Shown: in pieces, positions 48,101 to 59,529 of the stretch | Numbering within the stretch: position 1 is the stretch's first letter | Layout: every line of letters begins with the position of its first letter | Assembly: GCF_030272615.1 (NCBI RefSeq) | Contig: NC_081409.1 | Coordinates: forward strand, 652,706,468 to 652,770,467 | Source of the DNA: Cryptomeria japonica | Lineage: Eukaryota; Streptophyta; Pinopsida; Cupressales; Cupressaceae | Direction: 5' to 3' | Length of the DNA: 64,000 bases | Program-made: the position numbers and the translations under genes | The notes under the pieces: model-generated | What the model saw: only the letters and a program-made list of their open reading frames with translations | Told to the model about the DNA's origin: nothing | Databases searched by the model: none

Positions 48101-51100
48101 AATGTTCATAGGAGAATATTTGAGATTGAGTTATCCAAGCTAGTCCAAAACCATGAATTTCTAGTGGTAGAGGTAAACCTGCTAATATGTGCATGACCCC
48201 TTGGCATAGGCTACATGCCAGTGTTTTTTTTTGCTAATATGTAGCTCCTTTGTCAAATACCTGCCAATTTTTTTTTTTCAAATAGTTTGACAAAGGGGCT
48301 ACATGTCATGTCCTAATTTCAGTAGCTGATGAGTGATTTGAGGGGACTATGTTTGGTTACACTATAAAGGAATTCTGAGAAGAGAGCTTCTTTTGTAGTT
48401 CTAGCAATAGGCTATTTATATAGTTTACAAGGATATAGACTGGTTAGCAGATGTGTATTGTATTTGTTCTTAAGAATATTTACTAATTGATTTTAATTTC
48501 TCCGGTGAAATATGTTGTTAAGAGCCTACCTGTGTATTGCCCATTAAAAGGGAATTTACTTGTTAGTTTCAAGGAGTAATGTCTGTTAATGTTAGAACCA
48601 GAAACATAAGACACAGAAATCTGAAACAATAAAATTTCACAAGAGCAAGATACACAAGTATGTATCCTGGGAAAACCCTCCACCTGAGGGTGAAAAACCC
48701 AGCCACACCAAAAATCAATCTTTATTAATGTCGCAAACTGAATACAAAGCTCTCAAGCTGAATAATTTAAACACAATTGAAAACACTTATCAATCAGAGG
48801 ATGAAGCTGATAACACCTTAAACTGAAGGCTTCTACAAAACAGTCAGCACAAAGCTTACTGGGACATATGGTAATTATCCCCTCGATTACACATAAAACA
48901 ACAGAGAAAATATATAAGCAGAAGAAGATGCTGACTCTGAATGATGCACCGAAGATCACATAAAATAATATAAATACTTTCTTGAACTTTTTCACACACT
49001 CACGAAGCACAACAGCAACATGCCTTTATAGATAAGATTCGAAACAACTCTAAGTTGAAAGAAGGTGAAAGGACAAAAATGGAAGCAGACGAAAAGCCAA
49101 CAATAACATCCGCAATACACAAGGTGTCAGTTACGATACAGCTGTTCCATAAACCACCGACGAAGGGAGTCAAATAGACAAAGAACCAACCGCGCTTCTT
49201 GTAGGATTAAAATACGATAAGTAGAGGAGACACAGCCATCACACACGACATACTCCATGAAGGCGCAAGGAATATGCAGAGAAAACAGACGGTTATCAAG
49301 AAAACTGATACGCTCCAGCTAGCTTGAGGAGAGAAAGAAATGCAGAACTCAACAGTCGAACAATATAGGTGAACTGAAAAATTCACAACCATCGCAGGTA
49401 ATGACGTCTACTAAAGCTACAACATTAACACTCCCTCTTAGCAAAGGAGATGTCATTTACAAATTTTCAAGTCACGGAGTCTCTCAACATGACAAACACA
49501 ATGGCTACACCCATATGTGTAAAAAGCAAAACTTTATCACGGATTCTCTCAACATGATAGCATCATGGATTCACTCAACATGATGTTCACCATGGCTATT
49601 CCCATGTGTGAAATAAACACAAGCTCTCATCACGGAGTAGCTGTCAACATGTGTAGCCTCCACCTCTTTATTGCCGGTTCCCATTGTGTTAGTCTTGTAG
49701 CTGAATCTTATCTTCTCATAAGACTCCTCGAGCACTGTTCTTTATATCAGGAATCTTTTGGTATGCATTAAGGTCTGCTCAAATACACCACATACTGAGT
49801 GTTCTCTCCTTTGAACAAAATAGAGATTGTAGATTATAGCAATGACAACAATGTGATAAATGATCATAGCAAATACAAGCTGATAGGATGCAAATGAGCA
49901 ACGACATAGAGAAGCCGTGATCTTGTCCTTCCAAAAACAATAAAGTGGACTTCACACGATGTGATACCCACAGATCAGTTGCATTGCAGAGATCCCGTCG
50001 AGTTTTTGCAGGGCCGCTTAAGAAATCTGAAATAGGAAGAAATGAATTCACATCTTAGAGATTGGCGTAGTTTTCAGAAAAACATAGTTTAAATAACACC
50101 AAACAATGAACAAGCAACCCTCCCAGAATCCCGAGGCCTCCTATGAGGGAGACAACCTTAGACTTGCTCTGATACCATGTTAACGTTAGAACCAGAAACA
50201 TAAGACACAAAAATCTGAAACAATAAAATTTCACAAGAACAAGATACACAGGTATTTATCTTGGGAAAACCTTCCATCTGAGGGTGAAAAACCCAGCCAC
50301 ACCAAAAATCAATCTTTATTAATGTCGCAAACTGAATACAAAGCTCTCAAGCTGAATAATTTAAACACAATTGAAAACACTTATCAATCAAAGGATTAAG
50401 CCGATAACACCTGAAACTGAAGGCTTCTAAAAAACAGGCAGCACGAAGCTTACCGGGACATATAGTAATTATCCCCTCGATTACACATAAGACAATAGAG
50501 AAAATATATAAGCAGAAGAAGATGCTAACTCTGAATGATGCACCGAAGATCACATAAAATAATATAAACTCTTTCTTGAACTTTTTCACACACTCACGAA
50601 GCACAACAGCAACACACCTTTATAGATAAGACTCGAATCAACTCTAAGTCAGAAGAAGGTGAAAGGCCGAAAACGGAAGCAAATGAAAAGCCAACAATAA
50701 CATCCGCAATACACAAGGTGTCCGTTACGATACAGCTGTTCCATAAACCACCAATAAAGGTAGCTAAATAGACAAAGAACCGACCGCACCTCTCCTAGGA
50801 TAAAAAACGATAAGTAGAGGAGACACAGCCATCATGCATGACATACTCCATGAAGGCGCAAGGAATATGAAGAGAAAACAGATGGTTATCAAGAAACTGA
50901 TACGCTCCAGCTAGCTTGAGGAGAGAAAGAAATGCAGAACTCAACAGTCGAACAATATAGGTGAACTGAAAAATTCACAACCATCGCAGGTAATGACGTC
51001 TACTGAATCTACAACATTAACAATGTCGTTTATCCATTTTTTTCACCATAGCTTATGTCAAGACAGCTTTCTTGGAATCTGTTTTCTGCCTTAGATTACT

Positions 51101-54076
51101 CTTAGAAATTTGTTAACTGTGGTGCAAATTATATCTTTTTTAATGTCCCCAACCAGGAATTTTGTCAATTTTTTGACTTTTTCGTAATTATCTGTTTTTC
51201 TGAAACAAAACACAAACCAGGACAGCAAAATGAACATGAAAACAATTGCTGGAAACTTCTTGTCAAATCTTCTATGGCTGATATTCCACATTCAGGATTT
51301 TATTTGGGTTATTTACTATCTATAAGTGAATTTTGCTTGAGTCAACGTATTGTGCTTTTTTGTTTGACTGGCCTAAAAATGCTCCAGTTGTGCTCACAAC
51401 CAAAAGTGCTACAGGGCTGGGATAAAATTTGAATGAAAAGCTATTGAAAATTAGGCATTGAGACATCAAAATCTTTCACCACAAATCTGCAAGGACAACA
51501 TTTAGAACTTTGTAAGGATTTTAGTAAATTTAAAAGTTAAAGTAAATAGTAAACTAAAATTAAGCATATAAATTTTTAAACTTGGTTGAAGAGTGGTTCT
51601 ACAACAAATGCATAAAGACAAGCAAAATAATCTCCCATCAACCCCCTTATAAATATATGATTCATTGTATATGATGTCACAAAGGTTCTCAAGGACTAAT
51701 ATCTCAACATATGTATTGAAGCCAATAATAACCTCCTCATGTGCTTTGAATGAAGGGGAGAAGAAAAACTTGAGTTCAAATAGCAGGCTACAACATAAAT
51801 ATGTTGGTAGAGTTGTTGGTTTGAAGTTCAATCAATAGTGCACCATATGGGTTTATATCTAGTTCTATTCATCCCATACAAATGTTGAATTGCCCATTTG
51901 GCCTTATCTATGGCATCCCCATGGGAATTTTATTTCTATCCAACGTTCACAAGACTAACCAATGGGTTTGACTTTTAAAACAAGAGAGTGAATGAAAAGG
52001 AATCCTAATCAGATAGTCAATTAAAAAATTCAAAATCAGCAAATCAAAATACGAAAATTTTATAGAAACAACTACTTGTAATGTTATGAAAAAAAATAGA
52101 AAATTTGATCAAAAACTTATTTTAATGATATTTTCCAAGGTTTTGGCAAATTTATAATAAAAAATAGTCTTCACAACCCTCTTTGTTCCAATCTTGTTGT
52201 AGGAAGGGCTATCCAACCACCTTTTGCGCACAAACGTGTGTTTAAGGTTGACCAATGTAGTTGCTATACTATGCAAGGTGAGGAAATTAGTAGTAAAGTG
52301 TGTGACACTTGGAAGTTGTATCCATGAGCTCCTTGCCATTAGTGAGTTTCCTGAGATTCATTTTATTTTTTTGAAAACGCTTGTGGTGGTTTTTACTTTT
52401 TTTTTTTTTCTAAAATTCAGCCCTGACTTACATATGCAAATTACTTGTTTGGATTTTTTGTTGGCAAGTGGTTGTAGTAATTCCTGCAAGTACTTGTAGG
52501 TGAGGCTTTGCGAGTCCCGAGACTACTTGGAGGTTTTTTCATCTATTATACAATATTATAAACACGTGCAAGCATTTTACATATACTATATATCATTTGG
52601 CGGATGAAAAACTAATATGTAGTACTTTCAAATTTTCAACAATGTCATGCATCACAAGGCTTTTTGTGTATAGTTATGGAATTCCTTCTGTCCAGAATTG
52701 TTTTGATCTAACTTTATTTAGTTACGAGCCATTGTATTTTTCTGTTCAATCATTTATAATTTTCTTTATTCTGACTTCTAATACAAAGCTTCATGATTGA
52801 ACTGTATTTTCATGATGATCTTTAAGTGCGACATGCATTTGAAAATTTAAAACATGTTCTTTTTGCTTTTATCCTTGAAGTTTGTATATCTGCTTTGAGG
52901 TAGTTGTTTAAGAAAATAAATTTTGATGATTATAATATTTCAGACTGCAAAGGGAGCAAAAGTTTTTAATGCTGCTGTAGCGGCTACAGCAGATGGTCAA
53001 CAAAATGGAAAAGAAGGTGAAGAAAAGTTGAAGCTTCATACCCACTCTTACTGTTGTCTGGATTATGCACAGGTGAATGCTTGCCTAAAATATTGTTTCA
53101 TACTATTACATAATGATAATCATCTGGAATAAATTTTTCTCTGTTTTATTAGGGATTTAAAAGAACACAAGTTTTCGGGATAAACAGTTATTCTTTTATT
53201 TTATTTATTCCTGTTAAGTTCAGCATTTTAAACTTAAACAAAAATAAAAAGCTCTTAGCATCTTGTTTTGGCAAATTATATATCCTTTCTATTGTCTCTA
53301 CTTTCTGTATATCAATGTATTACCACTTCCTTTGGAAGAATTTCAGCAATTTCTGAATCCTTTTCTCGAATGCTCTTTAATTCTAGGTACTGGATGTGGA
53401 AGTTGTCTTTCTTGATTGTCTTCTAATTGTTTGTTAGACCTCCATTGCCTGTATCTTCTCAACTTTCTTCACCGCATCTTGACAAAGTCTATCTGAGGAC
53501 CCATAATTTGATAAAGTTACATTTTGTTTTAATATAGTTAGATAATCTTATCTAATTTCTCCCGTAGAAATAACTAATCATTTTTGCTTCAGACATATGA
53601 TGTCGTAAGGTACAGAATACACCGGATGAAGAAAAGATTGAAAGATGAGCTGGAGGACAGGAATACACTTCAGGAATATGTCTGTCCTAATTGTCATCGA
53701 AGGTGAGTGATTTGTCAGGTGCATGACATGCAAATTGGTTAACAAGGGTGTTCTTACAACTCTGCATTTTCATGGAATTCTTTTCCTGGAAATTATAATG
53801 TAGCCCAATATATATAATAATGTTCAGTAATTATAAAGTTTCTTGCTAAATTTTGTATGATTATTTTGTATATTCCCTTCTGATGTTTGTAGGTATTCAG
53901 CCTTGGATGCACTTCAACTGATTAGTATGAGTTCAGATGGTTTTCATTGTGAAAACTGCAATTCTGAACTTATTGCCGAGAGTGACAAGTTGGCTGCAGA
54001 AGAAAAGGGTGATGGAGAAGACAATGGCAGGCGTCGAAGGCGTGAGAAGCTGAGAGAACTACTTGAAAAAATGGAG
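42667..54076 (+). CDS. TFIIEalpha: Transcription initiation factor IIE subunit alpha, N-terminal exons
   Basis: TFIIE-alpha joins TFIIE-beta in the RNA polymerase II pre-initiation complex, recruits TFIIH and stimulates its activities (family knowledge). Six plus-strand exons with consensus GT-AG borders: 42667-42689, 42883-43005, 45499-45619, 52944-53072, 53593-53702, 53893-54076. Together they give 690 nt, 230 codons, with phases matching at every junction and no stop. Features: start MSAEPFKRLVKLVARAFYDD; winged-helix part (RRQWVKEDDLAKDLKLHSKQ, LRRTLRFFEEERLITRDHRRE); LHTHSYCCLDYAQ; a zinc ribbon formed by CPNC (exon 5) and CENC (exon 6); then a basic helix (RRRRREKLRELLEKME). Known homologues continue with a conserved linker and acidic C-terminus, which I do not find downstream to 64000. 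Introns 2, 3 and the last are unusually long and full of transposons. The coding part looks intact and selected. Confidence 0.92.
43340..43500 (-). mobile_element. tRNA-derived SINE in TFIIE-alpha intron 2
   Basis: On the minus strand an A-box-like TGACTCAATGGTAAAGG is followed about 35 bp later by a B-box-like CCAGGTTTAAATCTCACC, very close to tRNA internal promoter spacing. No clean target duplication is visible. Confidence 0.55.
44925..45118. repeat. Compound (CA)n / (TATG)n / (TG)n microsatellite
   Basis: Runs of ACACAC, ATACATAT, GTATATGTAT and a long TG run at 45074-45118, inside TFIIE-alpha intron 2. All ORFs over it translate simple repeats (THTHTH, CVCVCV) and are not genes. Confidence 0.95.
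46360..48300 (-). repeat. Old duplicated repeat in TFIIE-alpha intron 3, unidentified
   Basis: A segment containing CTAGTCAAACCTTCAACCAA, CTCATCACTATC and TCCACTAGACCC occurs at about 46855-47055 and again, diverged, at about 47495-47690. On the minus strand the first copy reads GEFLVDSDEKVPLLVEGL and then TSFGSIIDPHAPSLERDDW, which is coding-like and may derive from a LINE or another retroelement, but I cannot place it. Confidence 0.4.
48584..49430 (-). repeat. 3' LTR of the intronic copia-type element
   Basis: Contains, on the minus strand, CTGGGTTTTTCACCCTCAGG and TTTTCCCAGG, the foldable motif often found in the transcribed part of plant copia LTRs, and a TATAAAGGC promoter-like box near 49024. 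Confidence 0.88.
49431..50177 (-). other. Interior of the intronic copia-type element
   Basis: No gag or pol. Imperfect repeats of CTCTCAACATGA...CATGGCTA...CCCATGTGTG type occupy 49470-49660. The minus-strand 90-codon frame (49779-50051) has no recognised motif. Confidence 0.55.
50178..51022 (-). repeat. 5' LTR of the intronic copia-type element
   Basis: Colinear with 48584-49430, with scattered substitutions and single-base indels. Confidence 0.9.
51365..52345 (-). pseudogene. Strongly decayed hAT transposase fragment in TFIIE-alpha intron 3
   Basis: Aligns by eye along about 970 bp with the central and C-terminal transposase of the element at 32.1-33.5 kb. Examples are FFFSPSFKAHEEVIIGFNTY here against FFYSRTFKIDEEVQLGLDTC there, and HTFVRKRWLDSPSYNK against KRMFVSERWLQCPYCRK. 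DNA around 51385-51490 also matches the dimerisation-domain exon. Many stops and shifts, no terminal repeats found. It is an older relative of the intact-ended copy, about 18 kb away. Confidence 0.8.
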
Positions 54077-55690
54077 GTTGGTGCTTTTATTCCTTTAGCT
54101 TGTTTAAATTTTTCCTTACGCATAATATTGGCAAGATTGGAATAATCGATCTTTATTGTTCCATTTTTATATAGATGTACCTTCGGCTAATGTTTAGCAA
54201 AATGTTCTTTATGGTGGAAGACATTGTCAGCTGATGTGAATGATAAATGAGTACTTCTCCATAATCGTTATATATGCCATATGGAGAGTATAGCTTGTTC
54301 AGTTTTTTCCAATGTTTTACTGAATTATTATCCTATTTTAGTGAATCAACTTTCCATCTGTAAATATTCTTCTTTCTGAATTATTCTTTATTTTGGCCAT
54401 CTGCAATAAGTAGTCGAACAGTCAAGTTTGATTCTCTTTACCTAATAAGACTGAAGAATAATTGAAATCTTTTCCTTTTTCTTTGTAATTCAGATAGCTA
54501 GTCTTTTGGAACACGAGCTTATGTTTGTGGCCACAAGTACTCAAGTATCAGATGCAAGTCTATATGTAGAGGAAAGATGAAGGCAATGACTCAAAGAAGA
54601 TGAATCCAAATTTTTTCATTATAGACTCTCTCAATTGTCTGATGCTGGATGAGAATCATTGTGCCTTTAAAAGGAAAGGAAATTGAATAGCAAGATACAG
54701 AATTCATGGTGGTCATCCAACTAGCCAATGTACTAAAGTTTGTGCAATTATTGTGTGATAGGAGTAGGGGACCAACATTTGGATAGACTGACCGTCATAA
54801 ATTGGAAGATGGTCAGAGGGATTCATTGTTGTGCACAAAGACATAACCACACATGTTTTCCTCTGAAATGTGGTGACAACATTAAACAATGTAAACTTGG
54901 ATGGATGATTTACAGACAAGATTTCATTTGAGGATAATTTGGAGGAGGCAGCATAGTCTATTCTGTGGTTCTTTAGAGTTTTTTGCTTGGGAAAATGAAG
55001 GTGGTGCAATCTGGATTACATTTGGCACAAAATGTTGGAGTAAGCCAAGAATCTGAAAGCATGAAAACAACCTTCCACTAGTGAAACGATGAACACAATA
55101 GGATATCTATCATATACAAATGAGTGTGTAAAATGTACATAGAAGCCTTGCATACATAGGCAAGGATGAGAATGTGAGAAGGTAGGAGACAATTTCTCAC
55201 TACCCTTCCAAATGTGCAACACTTGTGAGCTGACTTGACAAGTGTGTGAGCAAGTGGCAAGTATGCATGCAATAGGTGTCTCAATGATGAAGATACATGT
55301 TTCAATGTTATGAGATGAGACAAAAACATGAAAAAGACCAAGTAAATTTAAGTGTGAATAGGTCAATATAGAAATGTGATTAGCTAACTAGTTTGATAAT
55401 GACTGTATTTACACTGACATGAAAAATGAAGTGGTTGGGATGTCCTTGTCTAAGAAAGGCAAGGGTTATTCATTATTGGGGTTGCGACACATTTGCAATC
55501 AAATTGAATGGGAGGAACCTGCTAACCTTATTTTGATATATAAATGGACAATAATGGTGGTTAATCATGGAGAGCATTATAGTGAAGGCAAATAATGAAA
55601 TGGGGCGGTAGGTAATAAAAGAAATCACTAGGTGCCACCAAGATGAGAAAGACAGATGGAGGAGATTAAGTCATAGGTTGTGTAGATGGG
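54077..55690. other. Last TFIIE-alpha intron or 3' flank, no supported gene
   Basis: An acceptor-like TTTGTAATTCAG at 54482-54493 precedes 28 in-phase codons (IASLLEHELMFVATSTQVSD...) and a TGA at 54578, which could be an alternative terminal exon. Otherwise no feature; minus-strand ORFs at 54.7-55.4 kb lack motifs. Confidence 0.35.
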
Positions 55691-55693
55691 GTT

Positions 55694-57830
55694 TGTTGCG
55701 ATCTATTCACACATCACCCCATTCCATATGGGGACCCCCACTTTTTTTGTCCACTTGGTCTTTTGGTTGTGAGTTTTTGGGTAGTCTGGCAGCTATTTCC
55801 TCAATTCCCTTAGGTCCCCAAGTGTTTTGATGAATTTTGGCTAAGTTTGGTTCAGTTTTGATAAATTTGGTTGAGTCTGGAAGCAAGTGTTGTCTATTTT
55901 AGGGATTCTATCCTACAGACTTGGAAAAGAAGTCAGTAACCTTGAGCATAGCGAAATTTTGGTTAAGTATGGAAAAGAGAATCCTAAAGGGCCTACTAGT
56001 GAAATTTGAGCGTTTTTTGAGAACTTACTATTTTTAGTAAGTTTTACTATGGCCCCAATTGGCCTAGTTTTGAGTTTGGACAAACGTACTATTTTTAGTA
56101 AGTTTATTGTCTCCCCATTTGCCCTAATTTTGTGTTTGGAAGAACTTAATATTTTTAATTTTTTAGTAAGTCTATTTTTAGAAGGTCTATCCTTGGCAAC
56201 CGGTTAAGTGCTGATTGTAGAAAGATCCTAAGCATCCAGTTTTAAATCCAATTCCGCAAATTCTACCCCAGATGCACCTTGACTGACTCCTTGGGTGCAA
56301 ATCCCAAGGAGAGGAGGAATTTTCCTCTTGCCGGAGAATCCTTCCCTGCCACTCCAGTGCACGAGAGATCTCTCCTTGGGTGCAAATCCCAAGGCAGGGA
56401 GGAATCGTCCATTTGTTCAAAAATCCCTCTTTGGGGCTCAGGTGTGCCTAAATAACCTCCTTGGGTGCAAATCCCAAGGAGAGGAAGATTGTTTCTTCAT
56501 TTCAAAAATCCTTCTTGCCTCATCAAATGCACCAAGGATACCTCCTTGGGCGCAAATCCCAAGGCAAGGAGGAATGTTCCTTGCATGCAAAAATCCTTCT
56601 CTAGGTCTAGAAGGTGCCCAAGCATGCCGAAAGTCTTGGAAAGTGAAAAAATGGCTATGTAAAGAAAATCCTCCTCTAGGTTTGATATGCTCCCAACCTT
56701 ATGAAGTCATGGAAATGACAAAATTTCACCAAATGTGGAATTCCTCACTACCTTCTCAAGTGCGCCCAAGTATCCAAGAGGAAATGAAATGGTGAAATTT
56801 TACTAAGGCATTGAAAAATCCATCAGGTCATCTCATATGCACCCTAGCAAGAAGAATCTTCCACCAAAATGGAATTGACGCCGAACATTCAAAAAATCCT
56901 CTTTCCTATCTAGAATGTGCCCAAGATAGAAAGAAACATGTGGAAGACAAATTTGAACGTCCAAAATGGAATATTCTTCATTAATAAGGCGTAACTCAAG
57001 ACATAATGAAAATTTCTTTTTTTTGAAGCCAATTATGACGAGCAGGGTCCACTGGAATGACAAGTCATCTCGCCCTCACAATGGAAACATGAAATGAGTT
57101 TGGGAAAGATTTAATGTAGTTGCTAAATTTATCCAAGTACCAACTTGGCAATTTGGTGGGCAAATTTTCTATTTAAACAAGGCATGAGAGTTCATTCTTG
57201 ACAATGCATTTTGGAGAATTTAAGCAAGAGCAAGGCGTGAAAAGTGACTAAGGCATGGATCTTCTTCATTCAGAAATTCTAATCTTTGGAGGTTTTTATT
57301 CATTTCAAGTCTAGAGCATGCAACGTTGAATTCTTCCCTTGACGGATTATGTAATTTGACTAATTTCCTTAGCATGAATTTAATATTAGTTATTTTATTT
57401 TGCAAGAAATTAAATGGCGAATTCAAGCAAGGTGGCGAGCACTTACTATTGTTTGTAACTAGGAAATAGGGTTCGGATTGCCTAAAGGCAACATCCGAAC
57501 CCCTATTGGGCTGGGCTTCCCCTTTAAGGTTAACGTGTAGACTGGACCTAAAGAGGGTAGCGTGCCCCTAAACAGGTCCAGCCCTATATTGATCACGCCA
57601 CACTAAACCAATTTTGGCGCCAAACATATACATTCAATTATGGCCGACTTAAGGTTAGATGCACATATAAATAAAGATCATTTGCCAAGTTCATACAATC
57701 AATTCATTCCATGCAATCAGTGAAATTCTTCTGCTACTAAGTGTGCGAAATTAAGAAGTGAACTGGGTGAATTTATTCAAGGAAGTCAAAGTCATTTGGT
57801 GTTCCTAATTTCTGTTAGAGAGTGCATTAA
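55694..57830 (+). mobile_element. Gypsy-LTR-like tract, related head to that at 31502
   Basis: Starts TGTTGCGATC with the stem CCCCAT-N5-ATGGGG at 55717-55733, parallel to the head at 31502. It includes two ACTTACTATTTTTAGTAAGT-type foldbacks (56027-56105), an 85-bp hairpin array, and a promoter-like CACATATAAATAAAG at about 57662. No second LTR or pol was found in the window, so its limits are approximate. Confidence 0.5.
56289..56564. repeat. Four hairpins CCTTGGG-N7-CCCAAGG at exact 85-bp spacing
   Basis: The stem-loop occurs at 56289-56309, 56374-56394, 56459-56479 and 56544-56564. Stems are perfect in all four; the loop is TGCAAAT in three and CGCAAAT in one. Each is followed by an A/G-rich GGAGG-type tail. 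The DNA between hairpins is much less conserved than the hairpins. The 166- and 65-codon ORFs here are repeat translations. Confidence 0.9.
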
Positions 57831-57839
57831 AGAGCAGAG

Positions 57840-58135
57840 TTGGTGAAATTAGAAATGCAGATCTGAGATGACAAAAGGAGCAGATCTGATAAGAGGATAA
57901 AGAGACCAGCTAAGTATTGTATTGGTACAATTCAAGATTGAATACATAATCTGACTTGTGGGTCTTTAGTGCTGGGTTTTTCCTCCTTGGAGGTTTTCCC
58001 AGGTTATTTTGTGTTGGTCTCTTATGCACTTGCTTTCACTCTTTCATTTACTTGTTTATAGTTTACATAATGTTAGCAAATAATTAAATAATGAAAGTCT
58101 GATTACTGATTTGAGTCACAAAATTAACACTTACA
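57840..58135 (+). repeat. LTR-like segment with conserved copia-type foldback
   Basis: Contains TGCTGGGTTTTTCCTCC and GGAGGTTTTCCCAGG (57970-58003), the same foldable motif as in the LTRs at 48.6-51.0 kb on the opposite strand. No partner LTR found. Confidence 0.35.
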
Positions 58136-58164
58136 GGCAGACACAGATAAAAAATGAATAGAAA

Positions 58165-59095
58165 GGATTTCTCCTCGAGTCAAAGATCATTCCAAAGTGG
58201 AGAGAAGTCAGTGACACCAACTTAGGAACGTTCAAGTTGGAAGAATTCAGGAAAATAATATTTGGTCACGATGGACATCCGTTGTCAGTCGCAGCCAAGA
58301 AGATAGCTAGAAGTGGAATTGTGGCAGCAGCCGGTTTCCCTCATGTCATCTAGTGCTTGGTGCTAATCATCAAATGTGCAAAACACTACAACTCTGAGAG
58401 GAGCAATTGTGGCTCTTGATGGTAGACTCCTAGTAAACCTCACAGTTGAGGCAATTGCTGAGGCCTTTGGAATCCCCACGTGTCAAGCTATGGTATACAA
58501 GACAAAGGAAAGGGCGGCCATGCTCTATGACTCCGGAGTGGATGAATGCGTTAGAATCATCAACAAAAAGTGGATGCAAAAGCTAAAGCCTCACCATTCA
58601 AAAATGCCCAAGTAGCTCACCAGCATGGACTTCAAGCAAGAGTACAGTGACCTTGTCTTGATGATGAGTCGGATCATGGGATGTCCACATGCATTCATCT
58701 TTGAGCCATGGATGTTTTTCTTCATTGAGGAAGTGATGGATGCAATCAAGATGGTAGATTGGGCAAGGATAATTAGCAACAACTTGGATGAACAACTGAA
58801 GAATCTTATGCATTCCCAATCCTTCTACATGAGTTCATACATTGTTTATATGGTAGCAAGAATGGCCAAATTCAGCAGATTGTTGAGAAAATGACCCCAT
58901 GGGATGCGGTCTAGGACAGTTGAAAGTCCATGAGTGCTATCCTTAGTTGCACCTGTACAACACTAATTATTTCAAGAAAGTAAATGACACCTTCACCATG
59001 CACATTGTCCAGTCCTTATAGGGAGGTATCCACATGAGGCTGTCACAGGAAGCGGGGAAATTGGTAAAGAAGTATGAAGCTTGGTTCATCCAACT
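58165..59095 (+). pseudogene. Decayed copy of an unrecognised element-associated protein
   Basis: Plus-strand frames match the better preserved minus-strand copy at 60.7-63.3 kb over about 300 residues. Examples are KWREVSDTNLGTFKLEEFRK against RWKEIGDTNMHFLDFDQMQR, AIAEAFGIPTCQAM against AIAEVFGIPRGTDM, and DFKQEYSDLVLMMSRIMGCP against DFKEEYSDLIFLLNRVMGMP. Several stops and shifts break it, and it ends where the homologous region continues with GGIHMRLSQEA. Function unknown. Two divergent copies in opposite orientations within 5 kb argue for a multicopy, transposon-borne gene. Confidence 0.6.
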
Positions 59096-59529
59096 AAAAT
59101 AAAAAATTAATTATAAAACCAAAATATAAATAAAACTTCAAAGATAAAAGATTGTTTGTTTTAAAATAAAACTTTCGATAAAATTCTGATTGCAAGAGGT
59201 TGTGTGTGAATTGTTGGCCATGGAAATACCACCAATTATGAACATTGACCTTATGCTAGTCTCGAAGAGCATCAAGACTAAAGTCACTCGAGCATGCAAA
59301 ATCTATGAACTCAACTGTCACCGCATCTTGCATGTCACAATCAATGAAGTGTTTGTGAAGTGTTGCCTTGTAACCTTGACTGACTTCAACATCTCTATAT
59401 GGGGCAACCCTTGTTGTCATAGAGAGGAGCTCAACACTATAATACTCGGGACTTGATGCAAAGGCAAGAAGATGTAGTGGAGTGGTTGTTTTGTTCATCT
59501 CCCTTCAATGATTGTGTAGTTGTTTGAGA

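Larger units (their letters stand above)
48579..51027 (-). mobile_element. 2.4-kb non-autonomous copia-type LTR retrotransposon in TFIIE-alpha intron
   Basis: LTRs at 48584-49430 (847 bp) and 50178-51022 (845 bp), both with TGTTAA...TTAACA ends, are flanked by perfect ATGTC duplications (48579-48583 and 51023-51027). The initiator-Met primer site TGGTATCAGAGCAAGTC (minus strand of 50161-50177) directly abuts the right LTR, and the purine tract AAGAGGGAG abuts the left one, so the element is minus-strand, antisense to the host gene. The 747-bp interior has no pol. The LTRs differ at several percent of positions by eye. Size and lack of genes resemble TRIM/SMART-like derivatives, although the LTRs are longer than usual for TRIMs. 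Confidence 0.93.

Noticed and set aside
56289-56564. CRISPR-like array of palindromic repeats
   Set aside because: Spacers are partly similar to each other, the context is plant LTR sequence, and no cas genes exist; kept as a hairpin array instead.
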